A stretch of DNA of 25,000 bases from Owenia fusiformis (lineage: Eukaryota > Annelida > Polychaeta > Sabellida > Oweniidae). Positions 11,489-21,904 of this stretch are shown here, in pieces. Within the stretch, counting starts at the first letter, position 1, and each line of letters starts with the position of its first letter. The notes beneath the pieces are model-generated. The model was not told the origin of the DNA and did no database searches. It worked only from the letters and a program-made list of their open reading frames with translations. Both the position numbers and the translations under genes were made by a program. The DNA is taken from positions 1-25,000 of the forward strand of contig CAIIXF020000137.1 of the NCBI GenBank assembly GCA_903813345.2, in the 5' to 3' direction.

Positions 11489-12582
11489 ATTTGTTCATTT
11501 CTGAGGTTCCCGTAGAAATCAACTGGCTAAAAAAGATTGAATCATTATTTGTTTGTCAAACTTACGGAGGGGAGTGTTAATTTCCCTTGGAATAATTCTC
11601 ATTCCCCCATTTGCAGTCGACTTAACTCTTATGAGATAAGCACTTAATCTATGCTAATTATTGTCTCTATGAAGAGGGACAACAAGTAACCGGGTATCAT
11701 CGTATTCATATGATAGGTTTTTCAAAGGAATGCTGAGAAAGACCCTTTATTTTTTATCACATGGTTAGATCCACAATCTCAACTTTCCCTTACCTTATAT
11801 TTGCATTCGTTCGACTTTGCTTCTCAAAAGAGAGCTTCGTCTTATAACTTGACTCTGCGCGCAGGGTAACTGTCCCTTGGAACAGGCTTCAGATAAAGAG
11901 AGACTCTGATAAATCAGAATGCCCTTATCGAAACCTCTTATCTACGTATTATTATAAGGTATTACGTGGGGAAGATTTCCAGCGTCCGTGCAATAACCAA
12001 TACATTATTATAACGGTACCCATTGCATAATGTGCGTGGGGGATTCTTTGTCTATTATGTTAAGACATGGTATTAATCCAGTGATCGAAGCTATATTAAG
12101 AGAGCATTTCCCTCATTGTTGTTACGGAACCAATTGTTTGTAATATTCTACGCCCCTGAACTTGTGAATGTGATAAAGCATATGGCGTACCTTTTAGTGA
12201 TGCTACGTAATATTTATCCGTTAAAAGTGCAAAATGAGTTCTTATTTCGAAACACCACATTCATCGAACACAGGCCTCTATAAATCGTACCTCCTTCTCT
12301 AAGGATGGAAATTTGTTGATGACGTCTGGACCCCTATATTTGGAGGATGGGGACAGCCAACCACCCTTATATTGATCTAAATTCCCATCATTCAATTGCC
12401 GAACTTTTATAGATGCAATAATTTCAAGGCTGTGGATTTTCAAGTAAGGTTTGATCATTGTCAATCTCATTTGAAAATTTCAGAAGTATATTTGTTTAGA
12501 TTCTAGCCTGATATAACTGAAACTACGTTTGGTCCACTCTGTAGTTTTGTCCAATCAACTAATAGTATTTCTGCTTAAAATA
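11489..12582. other. Non-coding stretch with small hairpins
   Basis: A stem TCTGAT-AA-ATCAGA lies near 11906-11919 in a slightly GC-richer patch (11860-11920). The 69-codon minus frame (12261-12470) has no recognisable motif. No tRNA or other RNA gene could be folded by eye. Confidence 0.4.
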
Positions 12583-12584
12583 TA
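12583..12584. repeat. Target-site duplication, left (TA, possibly TATA)
   Basis: TA immediately precedes CAGGGC, and the duplication may be the four bases TATA from 12581. The same bases follow the right end at 13630. Confidence 0.65.
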
Positions 12585-13629
12585 CAGGGCGTCCACAAAA
12601 AAGTATACCCAACTTGAAAGCATCTTGCTTCATCAAGCTTCGGACCTATCCCTAGTGATTGAGCATGGGAACCGACGATGACTTCAAAGCAAGGATACTA
12701 GAATTCTGAACATTTTTTTAAATACAAAGGTAGTAGCAAAAGGCCTAGTTTGTCCTTCATTCAATCGTACCTAGATCATTATGTAACTGTCATGGATGAC
12801 TGAGCAATCATGGCTTTTGTGAAAGGTGGTAAATTCAGCACTGTGCCAAGTTAGCATTCAAGTAGGAATGACACAGTGGATGTTTTTTGTGTTCAAAACA
12901 TGATAACTGTTCAAATTCAAACTTGTTTAATGTTCTTAACACTTTGCATAATTTTCCATAACTTTTTGTTAGTTTCTTCCTCTCGAGAAATTGGATCCGA
13001 AGGGCCTCTTGATCAGCAATGAAACTTCTACTTGGTGATATGCAGCTTTGAAGTCAATTGTATCCCCATGTAAAGTTCATAACCCTTGCTGAAATCCTCA
13101 TTTTCTCAGAAGAACTCGAGTTTATTGAGTCCAAACAAGTAGATTCATGTGGGACATTATTGCTAGAATCCCTTCCATTCAATAGTAAGAATATGGGTTC
13201 TATGAACATGGGACTTGCTTTTTAGAACTTTTTGTTGGCTCTCCTGCTCGGGTGTCAGTTGAACCATTTTTTGAAGGCCTCTTTTAGAGCAAGTTAAGCT
13301 TTTTGCCAAACCTTTTTTCACAAGAAAGTTACTCCGACCCAAGTCCAGTTCAGTATGGGCAGCGTATCTCCTAACTTTATGGAAAAAAGAGTACTAAGCC
13401 AATAACACACCAATTGCTACACAGGGAGGTAACTTGGCACGGTGCTAATTTTACCACCTCTCATAAAGGTCAAGATTGTTCAGTCATACATGACAGATCC
13501 TTAATGACCTTGATACCATTTGATAGAGGATAAATTGGGCTTTTAACTACTAACCTAAGTATTTTAAAAAAACTGCTTATTCTAGTAATTTTGTTTTGAA
13601 GATGGGTATACTTTTTTGTGGACGCCCTG
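12585..13629. mobile_element. Tc1/mariner-like non-autonomous DNA transposon
   Basis: The ends are perfect 27-bp terminal inverted repeats starting CAGGGCGTCCAC (12585-12611 and 13603-13629). TATA flanks both sides (12581-12584 and 13630-13633), consistent with a TA or TATA target duplication. Inverted similarity continues inward with indels to about 12853 on the left and 13430 on the right, including GTGCCAAGTTA on one arm against TAACTTGGCAC on the other. The left arm carries about 80 extra bases just inside the TIR. The centre holds a degenerate direct repeat (about 12960-13010 and 13226-13282, sharing ACTTTTTGTT and GGCCTCTT). TA duplication and CAGGG ends are family features of Tc1/mariner-type elements. 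No transposase is recognisable: the longest minus-strand open stretch is 76 codons (13166-13393) and lacks a visible catalytic motif. Confidence 0.8.
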
Positions 13630-13631
13630 TA
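13630..13631. repeat. Target-site duplication, right (TA, possibly TATA)
   Basis: TA, within TATA at 13630-13633, directly follows GCCCTG and matches the left flank. Confidence 0.65.
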
Positions 13632-13633
13632 TA

Positions 13634-16389
13634 ACGTTGATTCCTTGCTCTATTACAAATGTTGGAATATTTTCTCAGATATGAAGGAGGGCATTATAAT
13701 TTTCCTCAGGGGTCCATAAAGGGCCTCGAATGTGCTTTTAACTTATAAAAAGATTAGTGCCGATGAGGGTTAAATGTCTTAATTTATTCCTTTGCAATAA
13801 CACGGGCCCATGGCCATCAATCATGTTTCCGCTTTGACTGTGTTAAAATGATACAAACCGGCCAACCGTTGTATCACACGCAAGAGGCAGAAAAATACAT
13901 AACATATCACGCAACAGGATACGCCAAACGGATCAATTTTTCGACAAGGCTGGTATTTTACCTAAAGATTGCAATTTACGTAAGATAAATTGGTATAATT
14001 CCGTTTCAAAATTTGAGAACTGAAGTATGAACAAGCATGAGCATTGACAATTGTAAATGTGGAAGAGCAATAAAAGCCAGATAACAGACAGGAGCAAGGG
14101 CCAAGAGAATTGTCTGGCCTTTCTCGGAAGGTATGTTATGTCCAACAACCTGATTGATCAATAAAGAATTCTCAGTTCATTTTGGTCAGGTAAGAACCCG
14201 GGGGTAAGAAGCGGTATTTCCTAGAATAAGTGCCTCGTATTCAAACGAAGGCTTTATACAGTAGGTGTATTATTTTATCTGCACAGGATTTAATCTGATA
14301 ACTCAATTTAGGGAGAAAAGGTTCCGATAACTTTTGCCAAGCCAATTTTGCACGAAGGAATTCCAAACTGATAGAATGACATCGTAACTGAAAGATTGGA
14401 TCCAACATTTTATTATCTCTCTTTTGCTGCCACGTTTACCGGGCACTTTCATACCAGTTAATAGCCTCGTAGGAGTTCATGTCTTGCAATATGAATATGG
14501 AAACAAGGCATAACCATTAATACTTATTAGGTCCCTACGTTCCCTTTAGGATATGAATTTTCGGTTGTAAAAATTACGACGTCGCTCATCACTATGAATT
14601 CCTCGGATAAGCGTGTTTTGCATCGTATATAGTGCTTCGTCAGATACCAAGGGGCCTCGTTACTCTATTATTAACGTACAAATTGGTATGTTCTCCACGG
14701 AGTATTTCAGAAGATAATTCAAATATATGTGCACACTCTTTAATGCCTGAATTTGAAGTGGCGCGAAATGTGAATTAGTTACAAATACCTATATGTCTTG
14801 CAACTACCTTAACCAATTACACACTTTATGTAACAATCATTATAAGTTCGTTAATTAGGCATCGGTTGTTTGTGTTCTTGACAATTCATTTCGCAGTGTA
14901 GCAAGGGGTTGGATTCCCAATAATTGACTAAGTATACAAACTCACTAATCTCACCATATGAAAATCGATGTCGGGTAATTCCAAAACACAATGTCCATAG
15001 ACTTATCTAAATATGAGGGGGTGGCCAATTGACACTTTTCAATATCCACTGTTTGAACAACGTTGTCTTAATTCTCTCTATGGGATATTATTACGTCTGA
15101 AAACAAGTTCATTTTGATAAAATGGCATTTAGTAACGAAACACACGTTAAACAGAACACCGAGCTTAATATGATTGTTGGCGATGCCAATCAGGGAACAC
15201 AATCACTTTGGCATACAAAACGTTCTCATGCATATTGTATCAGAAGAAGTAGAGAATGCTATAAAGCCTCCGATGTCACGTTAAGATCTTCTAAAATTAG
15301 CTTTCTGAAAATGCCTACACATTTACATATCGTAGGATTTCATCGGATTAGAAATCAAAAACTAATGTCAAGGTCAGGATTTACATTTCATTATAACTGC
15401 TATTAAATAAGTAATCATTAGAGACGAGAGAATTCATATTACGCAAAGAATTATCATTACTCTTGAAATCATACTCCACCTTTTCGCGTAGATCTCGAAA
15501 TAAATTTTGCTATGATATATTGATTATCATAGTCTGCAGAGACAGAAAACTACGGAAAGATTGAATATATGAATGAAAATCTCATTGAATTGCTAAAATG
15601 TTCCATAAAACTTCATATATCGCTATTATGCAATGCCGTTACATTGTGATAATTTAATATTTGGGATTACGCAATAAAGAAAATGTATTTTTTATGATAA
15701 TTCAATTCCGGATATCTTACTAGTGAATATTTAGAATGCAACCACCTCCACACTTTCCTTCACGGTTAGCTATAAAACGTAGGTGCCTAAAAGTGACAGT
15801 GTGTACTCTTGTAATCTTCGTTTAGCTGACCGTATAGAAATGTATTCCATTTTATATCAACTGAGAGTCCATAATGTAATTTGTAATAATACGAATTATA
15901 CCATCCATGTATACAATACTTTTTATGGGATTAAAATAAGATTCGCCATTATCATACGGCCCATAGTCTATGTGTACCTTTGTGACCATTTATTCAAATG
16001 TAATATAGCAGAAATAGCATTAGCAAAAACAGCTAGTCAAAGTCAAACGACAGTCAAGAATTTCAACAAATCCACAGAACCGATGTTTGTCTTAGGCTAA
16101 TGGAGCTAATTCGGAGCATGTCTTAAGATTAGCTCACAAAATGGTTGAATGTTAATGGCATTTAGAACCCTAAAACAACTACACTGTATGTCTACAGAAT
16201 ATTCGCCAATTATATTTATTCTTGAGAAAAGTAGGTGGACGCTGCGCGTTCAAACGACGGACGTCCTCGTAACTCTCAAAAAATTCTACAAGGCGTTCAA
16301 AAAACTTACATTGTCTTCATTCGTATAAGTTCGAAAGTATAAGTGAGTTAGACCAAAGTTTCTCGCTGTATATATATCACCTATATCAC
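13634..16389. other. AT-rich non-coding stretch, no firm feature
   Basis: An 8-bp stem TGATACAA (13849-13856) with TTGTATCA (13869-13876) around a GC-rich loop is the only structure noted. Frames at 13933-14148 (-), 15122-15406 (+, 94 codons) and 15783-16100 (+, 105 codons) show no domain, signal peptide or family resemblance that I recognise. They are left uncalled as probable chance frames. Confidence 0.45.
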
Positions 16390-16873
16390 GGGGACTATCG
16401 AGGCCCCGTGAAAACGCAAACAAGTTCCCGCTGACATCGCGAGCAATGAGCTCATGTAAGAATCGGAGCCTTGGGATAAGTGGTGCCTTGATGTAAAATT
16501 GAAATATAAAATATTCTATGGAACTTTAGAAAGTGAAACTCAGTACAACTTTATTTCATATCACAATGGTTATTTCAGTTGCAGGGCAACGACGTTCTTC
16601 AGATGTAACATATAGGAATGAATAGATATAGATTCAAGATGATCTTTTATCTCTCCAATTTTCAAATAACGAGACCCACAACGACAGTTAGTGATACTTT
16701 TTTCCAGCAATTGCTTTTTTAGTCTAGTAACCATTGAGGAAAATTAAATGAATAGGCTCTGTACAGCATATACAAGTAATTTAAGGAAACAAAAGATTAC
16801 CCTTCTTTTCATTTCATTGCTCGCGATGTCAGCGGGAACTTACTCGCGATTTCACGGAGCCTAGATACTCCCC
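16390..16873. mobile_element. 484-bp element with 60-bp terminal inverted repeats
   Basis: The left arm 16390-16449 and right arm 16814-16873 are inverted copies, 60 bp each with no gaps, and 53 of 60 positions match by hand count. The inner 28 bases (16422-16449 and 16814-16841) are a perfect match. The arms are GC- and CpG-rich (GACATCGCGAGCAATGA) and the 364-bp interior is AT-rich without a recognisable gene. The ends begin GGGGA and finish TCCCC. No clear target duplication is visible, so the superfamily is left open. The best inner conservation is at the inward ends of the arms, so these could also be two inverted insertions of one short sequence. Confidence 0.65.
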
Positions 16874-17529
16874 TTGTACATATATTATATTGATAAATGG
16901 CACACCGATGACAGAATCCAAAGCTCTGGGGAGATTTGGTTATAGTATTGTTCTTTGAAATATATGTATTTTGCCACTCTCTCTTTGCAGTGTATTCAGG
17001 ATAATTAGATAAGCTACTCAATGCTCGTTGATCAGATTTGGAATGCTGATGAATATCAATTCAAAATAACCCACGTTAGTGAGCATATTGTGATACATTA
17101 GGTAAATGAACAGATTAACAAATATGTTATGCACAACATTGATATATTTTCACTTTTGTCTAACTCACTTACACTATCGAATTCAGCTGAAATTTTAAAG
17201 TTTAGAAAAAAGTTCAGTGTCTGATCCTTCGTTTGACGGATCTGGACCACTAATACAATCCTATTATTGATGCATGGTGTATCATATACCATATAACATG
17301 TGAAGGTGTTGATCATTACTTAAATACAAAACAATCGTTATTTTCTCCACATTTGCTTTTCGATATAGTTATTTGGTTGTTACGTTATAATGATATTTTA
17401 TATTACTGAGATAACCCCATTGTTAAAGAGGGGGGAATTGTAACGTTACATACAAAAATATTCATCGAAAGTTCTTGCTACTTACATTGCCACGGCGACG
17501 CTAGGATAACCTTCACAAGGAATAAGCAA
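16874..17529. other. Non-coding stretch, nothing definable
   Basis: Minus frames at 16809-17021 and 17098-17316 have no recognisable motif, and the first is partly a shadow of the right arm of the 16390-16873 element. A run of six G occurs at about 17430. Confidence 0.4.
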
Positions 17530-17640
17530 ATGAAAATGAGTGCAATAGATTTCATGATTGTCCTTTCTGTCCTTCTTTCCTTCCCGAGTGATGTCTTTGC
17601 GGATTCTAGCTCTAGTGTAGCCACTAATCCTACGTGTTAA
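17530..17640 (+). CDS. Orphan signal-peptide mini-ORF (36 codons, hypothetical)
   Basis: The frame reads as a classical secretory signal peptide: a short N-region with Lys2, a hydrophobic core at residues 8-18 (FMIVLSVLLSF), and a cleavage site fitting the -3/-1 rule after VFA (residues 22-24). A Ser-rich start of mature chain follows (DSSSS, residues 25-29), ending with Cys36 and TAA. A second ATG at codon 3 has A at -3 and may be the better start. The frame is open upstream to 17410. If real, it is either a very short secreted peptide or the first exon of a secreted or membrane protein. No convincing GT donor is seen before the stop. A TTTCAG-ending acceptor-like site at about 17709 opens a Ser/Thr-rich frame to 17813, but the join is not established. 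The family is unknown, and a chance hydrophobic frame in AT-rich DNA remains possible. Confidence 0.3.
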   Translation: MKMSAIDFMIVLSVLLSFPSDVFADSSSSVATNPTC

Positions 17641-19147
17641 AAGGAAATCCAATCCTAGCGGCGTTCAATAAATAAGTGCCGTGTATGGTCTAATGCTAGG
17701 CTCTTTCAGCTACTCAATTAGGCTCGCTAACGTCGTCCAAGCTCTGGTACGATTCCACCGTTACTACTTCAATCTGTTCATTAGACACACTAGAGACAAC
17801 AGTCATTCATATTTAGGGTTAAAGGTCTCAATTACAGACTTATTATCGTAATAAATAAAATTTAGCTGGTGTTTACGTCATGTTTACGGAACGTATCTAC
17901 TCGAGGGGGCGGTAAAAGTATGGGGCAGATTTCCTTCTCAAGAAATGTTGAATAACATTCAAATGCGGACGAGAAGTGAAGCATGTTTTACCGTAACAAC
18001 AAAATCGGTTTATTTAGTTGGATATGATACTTAATTCTATTTGTTCAATTTGTTCGCACTTTTACTCCATCACATTTCATTTTGCAATTCTATTCCGAAC
18101 TTCATTAAAATATCCGAGTAATTCCCATGTACTTTACTTTAATTATTATTGGTGTTCCATTCATTAAAGCAAGTTTTATTAAAAGCGATTTAAATCTACG
18201 TGCATACTGTATATCAATTTTATCACATACTTAGGCAAATGCCAGGGAGGTACAGAGGTGTAAAATGTTTTATTTCCCCAGGTGGGAGGAAGTGGTAGGG
18301 GTATGGGAAATTTTAGCCCAAGTGGGATTCTATTTAACTGGGAAAATATATTTTTTAAGATTATTATTTTATTTATAGTATTTATATTTATTAAATATAA
18401 AAAGTAGTTGTTTTTATGTTTTAATAACAAAATGACATACTGTAGTTTTGCAATATTTCCATTTATCATGTAAATTTTTCTAGCAACTTGATAAATATGA
18501 AAATGTAATGTTTAAGGAAACGCATTATACTCTAGCTTTTTGCCATCAATAAAAACAATGTATCACATACAAAAAGGGGCAACTGCAATTTCTTGACATT
18601 TACAAAGTATATCGTGGTCAGTTTTGGATAAAAGAAACAACCTTCATTCTGTATATAAGTTTTATCTTCGGTTTTCTTATCTTTCGGGTAGATAACATAC
18701 GTCTCTCTTTGAATAATCTATATCGAAACCTCTACGTTTTATAATATATCATAGTATAGGCATATCTAGATACTTGTGTGGTATTTCTAAACAAGTTCTA
18801 AACGGTCGACGGATCTGTCAACCAAATTATCCAAATGACAAATGGTTTCGATCGGAAGATTGACTTGTTGGATCCTCTAATAATGAAGCTAATCATGCAA
18901 ATGATTTGAAACTGTCAGACGATTCAGATTTATTTATACATAAATTCATTTATGTTTACTGAAGATCGAAATGACATCCCAAAACGAATCTCAAAGTCGA
19001 GAAACACAAGTTCTTGTGAAGAGTGATATCCTCAGACTATGATGCAATGTTGCAATTGAAGGGTAAGGACCTGAGCTTCCCATACTATAGTTAATGTATA
19101 ATAAAAATAACTTCTGAGACTTGAGGATTAGTATGCAGTGTCATTCA
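17641..19147. other. Non-coding stretch with a G-rich patch
   Basis: A purine-rich patch at about 18280-18307 (GGTGGGAGGAAGTGGTAGGGG, then ATGGG) is weaker than the 8206 G-run cluster as a quadruplex candidate. The 96-codon minus frame across it (18179-18469) has proline- and leucine-rich composition only because of that patch. Nothing else is definable. Confidence 0.4.
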
Positions 19148-19251
19148 CTTCTGATTGGGTTTGGAGGCGAAGTCTCGAAAGTTGCCCGGATATTACCGAG
19201 CAATGGCCTTGATTCACGTGATTTTTCTCGAGGAATCTCGAGATAGAAACT
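19148..19251 (+). repeat. 104-bp direct repeat, copy 1
   Basis: It aligns without gaps to 19390-19493, with 81 of 104 positions identical by hand count. Shared blocks include CTTCTGATT, TTTGGAGGCGAA and the CGGATA to ACCGAG region. It contains a small palindrome TCTCGAG-GAAT-CTCGAGA (about 19227-19244). It is CpG-richer than its surroundings. Confidence 0.6.
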
Positions 19252-19389
19252 GTACATGGAAACTATAAATTCGCCTTTTGGCCATTAGGAGAGTAGTATT
19301 AAGTATAAACTCCCACCTTTTGCCTATATATGGAAAGGCGATAAAATATAAGATAGTCGGATAGTGTCGACTGTCACTCAAAATTGAAA

Positions 19390-19493
19390 CTTCTGATTTG
19401 ATTTGGAGGCGAAATCTCGCGGGTTGCGCGGATAAAACCGAGGAAAAGCCGAGATTCGCGTGTCTTTTCTTGAAGAACCTCGTCATATAAACT
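19390..19493 (+). repeat. 104-bp direct repeat, copy 2
   Basis: This is the second copy, 242 bp downstream of copy 1 in the same orientation. In this copy GGCGAAATCTCG and CGAGATTCGC form a hairpin. Weak similarity just upstream of both copies (TAGTATGCAGTGTCATTCA against TAGTGTCGACTGTCACTCA) suggests the duplicated unit may be the whole 242 bp. The 132-codon minus frame at 19214-19612 runs across this repeat and is not called as a gene. Confidence 0.6.
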
Positions 19494-20263
19494 CCGCAAT
19501 TAGAGATACTGTCCACCAGTCTCAACCATTTAAAATGTTGATTTGTCTTTGCATAGTCAATAGAACATTTTCTAAAAAATATCAAATCTTGAAAAAAATT
19601 CCTATCGCACAAGAAGAAACGACTTACACATTTTAAAATGGGTTAGGGTTATTAAGAGGTTGTTAATTTACCTTCTACATGAACGACCTTTCCAATGCTA
19701 CATATCTCCCAGATTTAATCTAAAATACAAGAGAATTGTGTCATACTGATTATTGTGATAGAATTATACCTCGATTCGAACGCAGCGTCTCATAGTGAAA
19801 TTCACACATATATTGACGTCATTATCGGGAGATAAGAGGATGATTCTCTCACATCGGATCTTGATTATTTGCTGAAAGACTCCAGATTACACCGACACGG
19901 CATTATTTTTAGTCTTTCTGAAAATCCAAATTGAATTTAATCATAGTTTTCGAAACACGTAAGGTGATTTAGTGAACATATTTTAGATTAAATCTAGGTG
20001 CTTGCATCAAATAATTAATCAAAACTCGTGTAAGTTGATTACCATCATGAACGTTACTTGATAATTCGAACTGAAAGCGACTGAGTGACATACTGCTTTG
20101 CGACGACATACGCAATAGTCATACGGATGTATGGCGTCTGTCAACCTTCCGTACTTGCTAAGTAAAGAATTATTTCCAAATATAGATGTTATCCAAATAA
20201 CGATATCGTTTTCGATCAATGGTTTAAAACGGAGAAAACAATCCTCCTCATAGTGTGGGCTGC
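19494..20263. other. Non-coding stretch, nothing definable
   Basis: The 66-codon minus frame (20019-20219) has no recognisable motif. No repeats were noted. Confidence 0.4.
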
Positions 20264-20338
20264 TTGATTGATTTAATACGGTGTACTTTTGTACACTGTT
20301 CCATTTTTTGACTCAAAATAATTATTTTAATCAATCAA
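20264..20338. repeat. Nested hairpin, 75 bp
   Basis: The outer stem TTGATTGATTTA (20264-20275) pairs with TTAATCAATCAA (20327-20338) at 11 of 12 positions. An inner stem GTGTAC-TTTT-GTACAC sits at 20281-20296. It could be a tiny MITE relic, and the outer stem is AT-rich enough that chance is not excluded. Confidence 0.4.
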
Positions 20339-21283
20339 ATGTCACTATTTAACCAGGGATGCGTCTTGAAATATTTAATCTCAATTTATTGCTGACCTCG
20401 AAAGTCGCCAGAGACTAAGCAGGGACATGTGGACGTTATAGATTCGAAGAAAAACAGCAGCCATATCATTTCCTACTATTTTTCCATATGAGCAATACTT
20501 TTAGGTGGGTTTGAGAACTTCAGAACAAACAATCAAATATTAAATGAGATTTTACTTTGAAATATAGTACTCCAAGCCGGTTACTATAGTACTCTATCAT
20601 CTTGTACAGTTGTAGAAGTATGGAATTTGCGATGTAATATTTGCCTCAAAATTCAATGTCAATAATATTACATTTTATATGTTTTAAATGTTCGAAATAA
20701 TTTTTAAAACATCAAACATAAAAAATGTATCAAATCTAAAAAATAGAATCAAAGCAATTTTTCAAAATTTCAAATAATGTGGAAATGTTGGGAACTTCCA
20801 ATAAAAGACAATGAGAGAAGAGTTGATCGCTAATCAACCAATCAGAATCGAGTATTTCAGTTGAGGTACTAACAATAACAATTGCCGATCAGTCGTATTA
20901 TAATTACAAGTTATAATTAAGTATCCTTTACTGCAAAGAAAACCATATGACTTAATGTTGATATGATTTTTATTCACTCATGAATATTGATAATTGCAGA
21001 TAATCTGTAGATTTAGTACCCCTTCTTAGATAAACATCATTTCGCTCATAAATCATACGATATTCATCATCAATGATATCCTAATATACAATGCATGACA
21101 TATAAGTGGCTTTGAAAGACTTATGATCAACCATGGTGTTTTCATTCTCACATTTTTAATAAAATGGGTTAACTTCATCCGGAAAGCTAGCCAGAGGTCA
21201 GGAGAATCCTGCGAATCACAAAAATATGTCCTTCAAGATTACTGAAACGAACCAGACCATCCTTGCATTGCACGTGTAAATAT
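20339..21283. other. Very AT-rich non-coding stretch
   Basis: It is especially A/T-rich around 20640-20790. No gene or terminal-repeat element was seen. Confidence 0.4.
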
Positions 21284-21311
21284 AATACGTACAGTAGCAG
21301 CCACGGGTCAG
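21284..21311 (+). repeat. 28-bp copy of the foldback element's left junction
   Basis: It matches 21887-21914 at 26 of 28 positions (core CAGTAGCAGCCAC, then GGTCAG). The second copy spans the outer flank and first bases of the foldback element. It may be a solo end of a related element or a short segmental duplication. Confidence 0.6.
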
Positions 21312-21886
21312 AGTACTGTGGGGGTAGATACTCTAGGGAAACTCTTCCATATTTGAAGAGCCTATTTAAGCTGTTAAGGTAATATCTGAAAAGAATTGCC
21401 GCTGCTAACATGGACAAGGGAAGATTTAATGACTAGTAATCGGTACTGTAAGATTGAACTGGCCAAACACTCAAATTTAAAATGACTGTCACTTTTTCCC
21501 ATTTGACAGTTTAACCATGATACTTTGCAAATCAATGTAACATTGGATAAGCTTTAAAATGATATCTGACACATACTATGACAACTAACACTAGTGTATT
21601 ATGTCTGCCTAGGGGGCATACTTTCAGGACACCAGCCCTAAAGCTGACATCATAATTTCTTCGCGAACTAACATTAATTATTAGATTATAATTTAGAAGA
21701 TCTTATTTTATATTTATTCCTTAATTTTTATTATTACATTGTACATGTGATTAATGTCATGCATGGAATCGTATAATTAAATAGAGAATATCCTACACGG
21801 GCACTTTTTCTATACATAGACTGTAGTAAACTGTACTTCTAAAACACCGTACTCAGTCATTAAGAGACGCGGGTCATACTAATAAC
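21312..21886. other. Non-coding stretch between the two junction copies
   Basis: The 76-codon minus frame 21187-21417 crosses the upstream junction copy and shows no motif. No internal element gene is visible between the two copies. Confidence 0.4.
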
Positions 21887-21904
21887 AATACGTTCAGTAG
21901 CAGC

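Noticed and set aside
13166-13393. 76-codon minus-strand open stretch inside the Tc1/mariner-like element
   Set aside because: It could be a transposase remnant because it is rich in Lys and Gln, but no helix-turn-helix or catalytic motif can be pointed to. Open stretches of this length occur by chance.
15122-15406. 94-codon plus-strand frame starting ATGGCATTTAG
   Set aside because: No signal peptide, domain, repeat or codon pattern supports it, and no splice or promoter context is visible.
15783-16100. 105-codon plus-strand frame
   Set aside because: Its composition follows local base bias. No family is recognised, and it opens with a non-ATG codon (ttg/ctg type) in the sequence shown.
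19214-19612. 132-codon minus-strand open frame, longest ATG-started frame in the window
   Set aside because: It runs through one and a part of the 104-bp direct repeats. It has no recognisable domain, and its length is not surprising where a CpG-richer repeat lowers stop frequency.
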